Assembly (NCBI GenBank): GCA_003219265.1
Contig: QHQE01000003.1
Location: 1 to 34,982 of the forward strand
Source of the DNA: Verrucomicrobiota bacterium
GTDB taxonomy: Bacteria > Verrucomicrobiota > Verrucomicrobiia > Chthoniobacterales > UBA10450
Length of the DNA stretch: 34,982 nucleotides
Reading direction: 5' to 3'
The position numbers were made by a program, and so were the translations under genes. Positions 26,481 to 34,982 of the stretch are shown in pieces (the first letter of the stretch is position 1; each line of letters opens with the position of its first letter). Under the pieces are notes generated by a model. The model saw only the letters and a list, made by a program, of their open reading frames with translations, did not search any database and was not told the DNA's origin.

Positions 26481-29165
26481 ATGAGTTCAGAGCGCCGCAA
26501 ACCTTACCCATTCGACCAGATCGAACCCAAATGGCAGGCGATCTGGGATGAACGCTGCGCATTTCATGCGCCCAATCCGGGCGAGACAAATTTCGATCCA
26601 GCCAAACCGAAATTTTACATCCTCGACATGTTTCCCTATCCGAGCGGCGCGGGTTTGCATGTCGGACATCCGGAAGGTTACACCGCCACCGATATCATCG
26701 CGCGTTACAAGCGGATGCGCGGCTTCAGCGTTCTCCATCCGATGGGCTGGGACGCGTTCGGTCTTCCCGCCGAGCAATATGCGATCAAGAGCGGCCAACA
26801 TCCTGCAATCACCACGCGTGAGAATGTGGCCAAATTCAAAGCGCAACTGAAGCGGATCGGTTTCTCTTACGATTGGCAGCGCGAGATCAACACCACCGAT
26901 CCCGCCTATTACAAATGGACGCAGTGGATTTTTCTCCAGCTCTACAACTCGTGGTTCAATCCGAAGACGAACAAAGCGGAACCGATCTCGACGTATCGTG
27001 GCAAAAATCCAGACGGGGTTCGTCTCGCTTACGTGGCCGATGTCCCAGTCAACTGGTGTCCGGAGCTTGGCACTGTTTTGGCCAACGAAGAAGTTGTCGA
27101 TGGAAAAAGCGAGATCGGCGGTTTTCCGGTCGTGCGGCGCCCGATGCGGCAATGGATGCTGCGCATCACCGCCTACGCGGAGCGATTGCTGAACGAGCTC
27201 GAGGGACTCGATTGGCCTGAGGGGATCAAATTGCTCCAGCGCAATTGGATCGGTCGCAGTGAAGGCGCCGAGATCGATTTTACAGTGGCGCAAGTTTCCA
27301 ACTTGCAAACCGAAGAGGATGGCAACTTGGAAAGTTGCCCCACGATCCGCGTGTTCACCACGCGGCCGGACACGCTTTACGGCGCTACTTACATGGTGCT
27401 CGCGCCTGAGCATTCACTTGTCGATCTTATCGTCACAGAGGAACAGTGGCCGGCGGTGCGCGAGTATCGCGAGCGGACTGCGCGCAAGAGCGAGCTGGAG
27501 CGCACAGATCTTGCGAAAGAAAAAACCGGCATTTTTACCGGCGCTTGCGCGATTATTCCGGTCAATCAAGAGCGCATTCCGATTTGGATCGCGGATTATG
27601 TTCTGCTCGGTTACGGCACCGGCGCGATCATGGCCGTGCCCGGGCACGATGAGCGCGATCTGGAATTCGCGAGAAAATTTGATCTTCCGATTCGCGAAGT
27701 TGTCCAACCACCCGGTGGGGAAGATCCAATTGGATTCATCGGCGACGGCATCGCAATTAATTCGCCAATCATCGAAGGTCTCCCGAGCGCGGAGGCGAAG
27801 AGGAAAATCACTTCGTGGCTGGATGAGCGCGGTCTGGGTAGATCGACAATCAACTACAAACTACGCGACTGGCTCTTTTCGCGCCAGCGTTATTGGGGCG
27901 AGCCGTTCCCGGTTGTCTGGGAAGACGGAAAACATCGCGCGCTCGACGAAAGCGAACTACCAGTCGTTCCGCCACCGCTGGATGATTACAAACCGACCGG
28001 CACGGGCGAGCCGCCGCTGGCCAAAGCGAAAGATTGGATCCGCTATTCTGAGAAGGCGACGCGCGAAGCGAACGTGATGCCGCAATGGGCCGGCTCATGT
28101 TGGTACTACTTGAGATTTTGCGATCCGCAGAACGATGAGCGGTTCGTTAGCGAAGAAGCCGAGAAATATTGGATGGGCGGCGCAAATGACGAAGCTCGAA
28201 TGACGAAGGACGAAGGAATGACGAAGCACGAGCCGCCGGGAAATTCGTCATTCGTCATTCGTCATTCGTCATTCAAATCGGCTCCGGGAGGAGTCGATTT
28301 GTACGTCGGCGGAACGGAGCACGCGGTCTTGCATCTTTTGTATGCGCGCTTCTGGCACAAGGCGCTGTTTGATCTTGGTCACTTGTCGAAGCCGGAGCCG
28401 TTTCAGCGATTGGTCAATCAGGGAATCATTCTCGGCGAAGACAATCAGAAGATGTCGAAGTCGCGCGGCAACATCGTCAATCCCGACGACGTAATCGACC
28501 AGTACGGCGCGGATGCCTTTCGTTGTTACGAAATGTTCATGGGTCCACTCGAACAGATGAAGCCGTGGAGCATGCGCGGCGTGGAGGGGGTGGCGCGGTT
28601 TCTTGCGCGCGTTTGGCGCTTGTTCATGAACGAAAATCAGGCGGGCGAGTGGCAGTTGTCCGCCGCGATAAGAGATGTCGATCCAGACAAGGCGCAGCAG
28701 AAAATTGTGCACGCGACGATAAAAAAAGTCACTGAAGACATCGAGTCCCTTTCATTCAACACCGCGATTTCGCAAATGATGATTTTTGTAAATGCGTTCA
28801 CCAACGCCGAAATCATTCCATTGTCTGCGATGCGTACATTTCTTGTTCTGCTCAACCCGTTCGCGCCTCATCTCGCCTCGGAGTTATGGGAGAAGCTTGG
28901 CGCAAAGTTCAGCGACGCCCGCCGCGATATTACTGAGCAATCATGGCCAAGTTACGACGAACGATTGCTCGTCGAAAACGAAGTCGAGATCGTTGTGCAG
29001 GTGAACGGCAAAGTGCGCGACCGGATGCGATTGTCGATCCACGCCACGGAAGCTGAGTTGAAAGCTGCGGCCCTGGCTAGTCCCAAGATCAAAGCGTTGA
29101 TCGCTGGCAAAACCGTCCGCAATGTGATCGTGATTCCCAAAAAGCTAGTCAATGTTGTCGTATGA
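26481..29165 (+). CDS. leuS: Leucyl-tRNA synthetase carrying two repeat-derived peptide insertions
   Basis: [57 protein letters not shown]; insertions described in findings. Confidence 0.97.
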   Translation: MSSERRKPYPFDQIEPKWQAIWDERCAFHAPNPGETNFDPAKPKFYILDMFPYPSGAGLHVGHPEGYTATDIIARYKRMRGFSVLHPMGWDAFGLPAEQYAIKSGQHPAITTRENVAKFKAQLKRIGFSYDWQREINTTDPAYYKWTQWIFLQLYNSWFNPKTNKAEPISTYRGKNPDGVRLAYVADVPVNWCPELGTVLANEEVVDGKSEIGGFPVVRRPMRQWMLRITAYAERLLNELEGLDWPEGIKLLQRNWIGRSEGAEIDFTVAQVSNLQTEEDGNLESCPTIRVFTTRPDTLYGATYMVLAPEHSLVDLIVTEEQWPAVREYRERTARKSELERTDLAKEKTGIFTGACAIIPVNQERIPIWIADYVLLGYGTGAIMAVPGHDERDLEFARKFDLPIREVVQPPGGEDPIGFIGDGIAINSPIIEGLPSAEAKRKITSWLDERGLGRSTINYKLRDWLFSRQRYWGEPFPVVWEDGKHRALDESELPVVPPPLDDYKPTGTGEPPLAKAKDWIRYSEKATREANVMPQWAGSCWYYLRFCDPQNDERFVSEEAEKYWMGGANDEARMTKDEGMTKHEPPGNSSFVIRHSSFKSAPGGVDLYVGGTEHAVLHLLYARFWHKALFDLGHLSKPEPFQRLVNQGIILGEDNQKMSKSRGNIVNPDDVIDQYGADAFRCYEMFMGPLEQMKPWSMRGVEGVARFLARVWRLFMNENQAGEWQLSAAIRDVDPDKAQQKIVHATIKKVTEDIESLSFNTAISQMMIFVNAFTNAEIIPLSAMRTFLVLLNPFAPHLASELWEKLGAKFSDARRDITEQSWPSYDERLLVENEVEIVVQVNGKVRDRMRLSIHATEAELKAAALASPKIKALIAGKTVRNVIVIPKKLVNVVV
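27290..27339. repeat. Paired-hairpin element inside leuS
   Basis: GCAAGTT-TCC-AACTTGC (27290-27306) and GGCAACTT-GGA-AAGTTGCC (27321-27339), both perfect stems. Confidence 0.85.
28182..28280. repeat. Inverted heptad repeat element inserted in-frame in leuS
   Basis: Left arm has AATGACGAA at 28185, 28199 and 28217; right arm is (TTCGTCA)x4 at 28244-28271; encodes [30 protein letters not shown]. Confidence 0.93.
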
Positions 29166-29641
29166 AACGTCTGGAGAACGTGTGGAAGGAATTCAAAGAA
29201 TTTACGATCAAAGGTAACGCGGTTGATCTCGCCGTGGGCGTGATTATCGGCGCGGCCTTTGGCGCGATTGTCAGCTCGCTCGTCAAAGACATCATCATGC
29301 CGCCGGTCAGCCTGCTCACCGGCGGGCTCGATTTCTCGAACAAGTTCGTCGTGCTGCGCGCACCGCCGAGCGGAGGAACTTTCCCCACAGCCGCAGACGC
29401 GGTGAAGGCGGGCGCGATCACTTGGAACTACGGCAACTTCATCACGCTGATAATTAATTTCGTGATCGTGGCCTTCGCGGTGTTTCTACTCGTGCGCGGC
29501 ATCAACAAAATGAAGGAGCCGACGCAGACGGCGCCGGTTTCGAAGGAGTGTTCGGCCTGCGCGATGACGATTCCAGTGAAAGCGACGCGTTGCCCGCATT
29601 GCACGACGGATTTGTCCCGACCGTCAGCCACGCAGCCATGA
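29162..29641 (+). CDS. mscL: Large-conductance mechanosensitive channel MscL with C-terminal zinc-ribbon-like tail
   Basis: [38 protein letters not shown]; tail [22 protein letters not shown] overlap with leuS. Confidence 0.95.
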   Translation: MKRLENVWKEFKEFTIKGNAVDLAVGVIIGAAFGAIVSSLVKDIIMPPVSLLTGGLDFSNKFVVLRAPPSGGTFPTAADAVKAGAITWNYGNFITLIINFVIVAFAVFLLVRGINKMKEPTQTAPVSKECSACAMTIPVKATRCPHCTTDLSRPSATQP

Positions 29642-29736
29642 AGGTGGATCGAGCAGTCCCTTGCTCGATGTTAAGAATAATGTCGGCGAAGCCGAGACTT
29701 ATTTAGTATCGCCCAACAGAGCGGACGATCCACCTT
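29641..29736. repeat. MITE/REP-like element, copy 2, perfect 11-bp terminal inverted repeats AAGGTGGATCG/CGATCCACCTT
   Basis: Shares its first 29 bp with copy 1 at 229-317 and the GAGCGGNCGATCCACC end. Confidence 0.9.
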
Positions 29737-29814
29737 GGGTTGGCCATCGCAGCCCGGCAAACTATTGTCTTGCCACGCTACGCAGCAATGCTATTGAGGC
29801 AGCGATATTTGCAA

Positions 29815-30372
29815 ATGCCGAAGCGCCTTAACCTTATAACCGCAGGAATTGTCGCTTGCCTGGTCGTTGGCTGTGCGACCCAGTCGAGACCGACGGTCGC
29901 CGCGGGGCATCACATGCGAAAAGTTCGCACGACGGCCTATACGCATACCGAAAGAGGTGGTCGTCATAATGCGATCGGGACTTATTTGTCCGGTCGCCAG
30001 GTGATGAGCGCCGCGTCCGATTGGTCGCGCTTTCCGCTGGGGACGCGGTTCCGACTTGTCGATACAAAGGAAGAATACATAATCGACGATTACGGGGCGG
30101 CCCTGGTTGGGACGGAAACGATCGATCTCTACAAGCTAAGCCGCCTGGAGATGCAACGGTGGGGCGTGCGTCACGTGGATATCGATATCTTGCAGTGGGG
30201 CTCGGCGGAGGAGAGTTTGAAGGTACTAGGGCCGCGCGCGAAAAATCGTACCGTGCGGCAGATGATTGCCGAACTTCAGAAGAAAGCTCCTGTCCAATCT
30301 TCAATAGGCGCCGAAGCTTCCAAGTCCGGGCAGGCGTCAGCTCGCAAAGCTGCACTCCGCACTTTGGATTGA
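29815..30372 (+). CDS. Putative lipoprotein with 3D (DPBB-like) domain
   Basis: Lipobox-like LVVGC; VRTTAYTHTERGG...SAASDWSRFPLGTRFRL...YIIDDYG...IDLYKLSRLEMQRWGVRHVDIDIL. Upstream start at 29740 also possible. Confidence 0.7.
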   Translation: MPKRLNLITAGIVACLVVGCATQSRPTVAAGHHMRKVRTTAYTHTERGGRHNAIGTYLSGRQVMSAASDWSRFPLGTRFRLVDTKEEYIIDDYGAALVGTETIDLYKLSRLEMQRWGVRHVDIDILQWGSAEESLKVLGPRAKNRTVRQMIAELQKKAPVQSSIGAEASKSGQASARKAALRTLD

Positions 30373-30402
30373 TTAACGCAGCGACCTGCCGATTTTCCGG
30401 GA

Positions 30403-31374
30403 ATGAAGATTCTCGTCGTGGGCGGCGCCGGTTATATCGGAAGCATTTGCGCAGAGTTGCTTCTCGATGAAGCCCACGAGGTGGCCGTCTTCGATAATCT
30501 CACCGAAGGACATCGCCGCGCTGTCGATGACCGCGCCACCTTCATCGAAGGCGATCTTTCCGATCAGAAAAAAATCGAGGCTGCGCTTTCCAGCATGCGC
30601 CCAGATGCCGTGATGCATTTTGCCGCGAATGCGCTCGTTGGCGAATCGATGCGCGATCCGTCAAAATATTTTCGCAATAACGTCGCCAACGGCGTGAATC
30701 TGCTCGATGCCATGGTTGCCACGGGCGTCCAGCGGCTCATTTTTTCATCAACCTGTGCAATCTTTGGGCTCCCGGAGCGTGCGCCAATCGACGAAACTTC
30801 ACCGCCGCGCCCGATCAATCCTTACGGTGAATCAAAGCTCGCCTTCGAGAAAATTCTGCGCTGGTACGATCAAATCCACGGTTTGAGATTCGTCTCGTTG
30901 CGCTATTTCAACGCCGCCGGCGCCTCAGCAAATTTCGGCGAGGACCATCGGGTCGAAACGCATTTGATTCCGAATGTGCTCAAAGTCGCGCTCGGCCAAA
31001 AGCCGCACGTGGAAATTTACGGCGCCGATTATGAGACGCCGGACGGCACCTGCATTCGCGATTACATCCACATTATCGATCTTGCGCGGGCGCACATTCT
31101 GGCGCTGGGCGCGCCCCGAAGTGAATTCTATAATCTCGGCACGGGTGGTGGCTCCAGCGTTCGCGAAGTGATTGCGGCCTGCCGTAAAATCACCGGACGC
31201 AAGATCGACATCGTCGAAAAGCCGCGACGCCCCGGCGACCCGGCCCGGCTCATTGCCTCTTCCGAAAAAATTAAACGCGAGCTCGGCTGGCAACCGACCT
31301 TTCAATCGTTGAAGCCGATCATCGAGAGCGCCTGGAGATGGCATCAGAAATTTCCAAGCGGCTACGGCGATTGA
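30403..31374 (+). CDS. galE: UDP-glucose 4-epimerase (GalE-like SDR)
   Basis: MKILVVGGAGYIGSICAELLLDEAHEVAVFDNL; SSTCAIFG; NPYGESKLAFEKILRWY; SLRYFNAAGAS; DYIHIIDLARAH. Confidence 0.93.
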   Translation: MKILVVGGAGYIGSICAELLLDEAHEVAVFDNLTEGHRRAVDDRATFIEGDLSDQKKIEAALSSMRPDAVMHFAANALVGESMRDPSKYFRNNVANGVNLLDAMVATGVQRLIFSSTCAIFGLPERAPIDETSPPRPINPYGESKLAFEKILRWYDQIHGLRFVSLRYFNAAGASANFGEDHRVETHLIPNVLKVALGQKPHVEIYGADYETPDGTCIRDYIHIIDLARAHILALGAPRSEFYNLGTGGGSSVREVIAACRKITGRKIDIVEKPRRPGDPARLIASSEKIKRELGWQPTFQSLKPIIESAWRWHQKFPSGYGD

Positions 31375-31468
31375 AAGATCGACATCGCGCGCTTGGCGCA
31401 GGCTGTAGTCGTCGCCCTCTGGGCGATGCGATGCACGCGAGCCATCCCATCGTCGCGTTTACCGCGGC

Positions 31469-31513
31469 GAGCGGCTCCGCTCAAAAAGCGCTCGCGGATT
31501 TAACTCCGCGAGC
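31469..31513. repeat. Intergenic hairpin cluster downstream of galE
   Basis: GAGCGG-CT-CCGCTC (31469-31482) and GCTCGCGGA-TTTAAC-TCCGCGAGC (31490-31513). Confidence 0.75.
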
Positions 31514-31548
31514 ACCTTGAATTCCTGCGATCTAACTGATGCCGCGCC

Positions 31549-31971
31549 TTACGGCGGGGTCGTAGTCGTAGTTGTGCTTTCTTTTTTCTCGTAAGTCGCG
31601 GCCGGTTTGGTCAACACGATCTTGCGCACGATCATGCGATCGCCTTCCTTGACGTAATAGAACGTCGCCGGCAGGTCCGGCCGAATGGCCGACCAGGTCA
31701 CCGTGCGACCTTCCGGATCAAGGATGGTCGTGTTCTTGTTGTAATAATACCGCACGGGGGCGGTATCGGTCGTGCTCCGGAACGTGATGTAATCCGAGCT
31801 CGGCGTGTAAGTCGTGATCGTTCCAGTGCTCGTGGTCGTCGATTCCGTCGTCGCGCCGGTCGCTGGGTTCGTTGTGGTCGTGGTCGTGGTCTCCTGCGCG
31901 AAGGCCATGCCCAGCGCCACCGCGAAAGCTGCTCCCGCGGCTAACATTTTCACTAATCTCGTTTGTTTCAT
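31549..31971 (-). CDS. Hypothetical secreted Thr-rich protein
   Basis: Signal peptide MKQTRLVKMLAAGAAFAVALGMAFA; TTTTTTNPATGATTESTTTSTGT and C-terminal ESTTTTTTPP. Confidence 0.7.
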   Translation of the reverse strand: MKQTRLVKMLAAGAAFAVALGMAFAQETTTTTTTNPATGATTESTTTSTGTITTYTPSSDYITFRSTTDTAPVRYYYNKNTTILDPEGRTVTWSAIRPDLPATFYYVKEGDRMIVRKIVLTKPAATYEKKESTTTTTTPP

Positions 31972-32135
31972 ATTTGTCCTCTGCTTTGGTTAAACGGATG
32001 CTTTCCGTCGTATATCTTTCCGACTGCTCTGAGCCGGAGTTTATTCAACCTCATATTGATTTCGTAAATTCCTTCCTCCTCGGTTGCATAAAAATCAACG
32101 ATAGAAGGTTGCTCCGAGACGTAGTCTGATTTTTC

Positions 32136-33392
32136 ATGCAACCATTACCGGGATTTCGCGATTTTCTGCCGGACGATTGCGCAGCGCGTAATTACATTTT
32201 TGCGCGCTGGCGCGATGTTGCCCGGCGCTACGGCTTCGTGGAATGGGACGGCCCGCTGCTTGAACCAACCGATCTCTACCGGAAGAAAAGCGGCGCGGAA
32301 ATCGTGGATCAGCTGTTCAATTTCATCGACAAAGGCGAACGGGAAGTGGCGCTGCGCCCGGAGCTGACGCCAACGCTAGCGCGCGTGATCGCCGCGCATG
32401 AGCGCGAGTTCAAAAAACCGCTCAAGTGGTTTTCCATCGGGCAGTTTTTCCGTTACGAAAAACAGCAGCGTGGCCGGTTGCGCGAACATTTCCAGCTCAA
32501 TTGCGACATCGTGGGCGAAGCCGCGCTCGCCACGGACATCGAGTTGATCGCGCTTGGCATCGACATCTTGCGCGCGTTCGGTTTCACGGAAAAAGATTTT
32601 GTCGTGCGCATCAGCGACCGTGAATTCTGGACCGAATTGCTCCGTTCAAAAAATGTGTCGACTGATCGTTGGGACGAATTACTCCAAGTCATCGACAAAT
32701 CGGAGCGCGAGCCGCGCGCAAAGACGATCGAGAAACTGGGCAACCTGGCTGATCCTGTATTTGCAATCCTGGGCGAAGGGGGAAAAAGCGAAAAGCTCGA
32801 ACAGATTGTCGATGGTTTGCACACTCGCGGCCTTTCCGATTACGTCGATGTCGATGTCCGGATCGTGCGTGGGCTTGCTTATTACACTGGTGTCGTCTTC
32901 GAAGTGTTTGATCGCGCCGGGAAACTGCGCGCCATAGCCGGCGGCGGCCGTTACGACAATCTGATTGAGCAACTCAGCGACGGCGCCATTTCAATGCCGG
33001 CGCTCGGTTTTGCCATGGGCGATGTTGTGCTCGGCGAATTGATCAATGAGACGCCGAGGGCGCGAGATGCAATGAAAGAAACGATCGCGGCCGAGCACAA
33101 GATCGACGTCTATATCGTCATCGCGAAGGAACAACGGCGGGCCGACGCGCTCGCCCAAATCCAACAGCTGCGGGATCGTGGGTACCGCGTCAATTATCCG
33201 CTCACGGCCGAAAAGGTCGGCAAACAATTTCAGACGGCCGAAGATCTTGGTGCCTCACTTGCGCTTCTTTACGGTGACGAATGGCCACAGGTTAAGGTAA
33301 AGAACCTGGCCACGCGCAAAGAGTCGCTTATCGCCCATCAAGGGTTGCCGGACAGCGTCGCGAAATTCTTCAACGTCACCGCTTCCGCCTGA
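32136..33392 (+). CDS. hisS: Histidyl-tRNA synthetase
   Basis: PLPGFRDFLPDD, LRPELTPTLARVIA, GRLREHFQLNCDIVG, VRGLAYYTGVVFEV, IAGGGRYDNLI. Confidence 0.95.
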   Translation: MQPLPGFRDFLPDDCAARNYIFARWRDVARRYGFVEWDGPLLEPTDLYRKKSGAEIVDQLFNFIDKGEREVALRPELTPTLARVIAAHEREFKKPLKWFSIGQFFRYEKQQRGRLREHFQLNCDIVGEAALATDIELIALGIDILRAFGFTEKDFVVRISDREFWTELLRSKNVSTDRWDELLQVIDKSEREPRAKTIEKLGNLADPVFAILGEGGKSEKLEQIVDGLHTRGLSDYVDVDVRIVRGLAYYTGVVFEVFDRAGKLRAIAGGGRYDNLIEQLSDGAISMPALGFAMGDVVLGELINETPRARDAMKETIAAEHKIDVYIVIAKEQRRADALAQIQQLRDRGYRVNYPLTAEKVGKQFQTAEDLGASLALLYGDEWPQVKVKNLATRKESLIAHQGLPDSVAKFFNVTASA

Positions 33393-33394
33393 TT

Positions 33395-34982
33395 ATGTAT
33401 CGCGACACGGATTGCAATTCGCTTGGTAAGATCGACATCGGCAAGCAAGTCACACTCGCCGGTTGGGTGCATGTGTCGCGCGATCACGGCGGCGTCATTT
33501 TTATTGATCTGCGCGATCGCGAAGGCCTCACCCAAGTTGTGTTTCGCCCGGAGGAAAATGCGGAGGTCGCGAAGGAAGCGCACAGCTTGCGTAGCGAGGA
33601 CGTCATCGAAGTTTCCGGCAAGGTGGCGGCGCGTGTGCCGGGCACAGAAAATCCGAAACTAGCGACCGGCGACATCGAAGTGATTCCGAGCCGATTGCGA
33701 ATTCTCAATCGCGCCGACGCGCTGCCGTTCCCGATCGACGCCGAGATTCACAACGAAGATTTGCGATTGACTTATCGCTATTACGACCTGCGCCGTCCGC
33801 AGCTCGCGCGCAATCTGCGTCTGCGGCACAAAGTTGCCAAAGCCACGCACGATTATCTCGACAGCCAAGGCTATATCGAAGTTGAAACCCCGATTCTATC
33901 GAAGAGCACGCCGGAGGGCGCGCGTGATTTTCTGGTCCCGAGCCGATTGATGCCGGGGAAGTTTTACGCGCTGCCCCAGGCCCCGCAGCAATACAAGCAA
34001 TTGCTCATGGTCGGCGGTGTCGAGAAATATTTCCAGATCGCAAAATGTTTTCGCGACGAAGATTTGCGCGCCGATCGGCAACCGGAATTTACCCAGATCG
34101 ATATCGAAAGTTCGTTCGTTACGCCGGATGACATTTTCACTCTCACCGAAGGAATGCTCGCCGCCATTTTCAAGGTCGCGCGCAACATCGATATCAAGAC
34201 GCCGTTCGACCGGCTGACTTATCACGAGGCTATCAGTCGGTTCGGCAGCGACAAACCTGATCGCCGCTTTGAAATGCAACTTGTCGATCTTGGAGAAAAT
34301 TTTCAATCGAGCAGTTTCAAAGTCTTTCGCGGCGCGCTCGATGCCGGCGGCGTGGTGAAGGCAATCAACGCGAAAGGGTTTGCCGGAATTACGACCGGTC
34401 AAATAGAGGAAGTCACGGAGATAGCCAAAGTTTTCGGCGCCAAAGGACTCGCCTTCGTCAAGGTCGAGAACGGCGAATGGAAATCGCCAATCGTTAAATT
34501 TTTCAGCGAATCGGAAAAGGCTGCGCTGCAATCGAAATTACAAGTGGAAGAAGGCGATTTGATTTTGTTCGCCGCTGACAAATGGGAAATCGCCTGCGAA
34601 GTGCTTGGGCGAATCAGATTGCGCGTGGCCGAGATTCAAAAACTGGTGCGCGATCCAGAGCAGCTCGACTTTCTTTGGGTCAAAGATTTCCCGCTCATGC
34701 AGTGGAGCGCGGAGGAGAACAAATGGAACGCGGTACATCATCCTTTCACGCGACCAAAGTCGGAGGACATGCCGCTGCTGGAGGCAAAGAAATTCGGTGA
34801 AATTCGAGCCGAAGCCTACGACGTGGTTTTAAACGGCGTCGAAATCGGCGGCGGCAGCATGCGGATTCACGAGCCGGAGCTGCAAGAGAGAATGTTCGAA
34901 GCGCTCGGCATCAGTCCCGAAGATCGACAATCGCTTTTCGGCCATTTGCTACGCGCATTCAAACTCGGCGCGCCGCCGCACG
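33395..34982 (+). CDS. aspS: Aspartyl-tRNA synthetase, truncated at the window end
   Basis: Frame open to the window end (not in the ORF track); GWVHVSRDHGGVIFIDLRDREGLTQVVF, EVETPILSKSTPEGARDFLVPSR, ALPQAPQQYKQLLMVGGVEKYFQIAKCFRDEDLRADRQPEFTQID. Confidence 0.97.
   Translation, partial: MYRDTDCNSLGKIDIGKQVTLAGWVHVSRDHGGVIFIDLRDREGLTQVVFRPEENAEVAKEAHSLRSEDVIEVSGKVAARVPGTENPKLATGDIEVIPSRLRILNRADALPFPIDAEIHNEDLRLTYRYYDLRRPQLARNLRLRHKVAKATHDYLDSQGYIEVETPILSKSTPEGARDFLVPSRLMPGKFYALPQAPQQYKQLLMVGGVEKYFQIAKCFRDEDLRADRQPEFTQIDIESSFVTPDDIFTLTEGMLAAIFKVARNIDIKTPFDRLTYHEAISRFGSDKPDRRFEMQLVDLGENFQSSSFKVFRGALDAGGVVKAINAKGFAGITTGQIEEVTEIAKVFGAKGLAFVKVENGEWKSPIVKFFSESEKAALQSKLQVEEGDLILFAADKWEIACEVLGRIRLRVAEIQKLVRDPEQLDFLWVKDFPLMQWSAEENKWNAVHHPFTRPKSEDMPLLEAKKFGEIRAEAYDVVLNGVEIGGGSMRIHEPELQERMFEALGISPEDRQSLFGHLLRAFKLGAPPH

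Noticed and set aside
31549-31971. Thr-rich tracts as a functional mobile repeat
   Set aside because: Low-complexity ACN codon tracts in a secreted protein; no inverted structure or second copy in the window.

Overview
This is a gene-dense, GC-rich chromosomal window, mostly housekeeping genes. The gene content and repeat style suggest a soil Verrucomicrobiota-like genome, which is inference. Recognisable modules are: bamA-ompH/skp-DUF3108; mqnC; a DAO-type oxidoreductase; a small beta/gamma-crystallin-like protein; glpX; an outer-membrane barrel with an N-terminal heavy-metal-binding domain; a TetA-like MFS transporter; a SET-domain protein; metK-ahcY divergent from an ArsR-methyltransferase fusion; two tandem membrane TolB-like/TPR paralogs followed by a phosphodiester glycosidase and an FAH-family hydrolase; exbB-exbD-tonB-exbD; rdgB; leuS; mscL with a zinc-ribbon tail; a 3D-domain lipoprotein; galE; hisS; and a truncated aspS. 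I saw no rRNA, tRNA, CRISPR array, transposase or prophage. The most unusual signal is a layer of short structured repeats. (i) Mini-arrays with a 7-bp period, some inverted, occur at six or more loci. (ii) Several different 60-140 bp palindromic, MITE/REP-like elements occur, one in two copies about 29 kb apart. (iii) At least three of these sit in-frame inside or at the end of coding sequences: two in leuS, one in the HMBD-barrel gene, and one forming the tail of the SET gene. This resembles the protein-embedded palindromic elements known from Rickettsia, but with different sequences.
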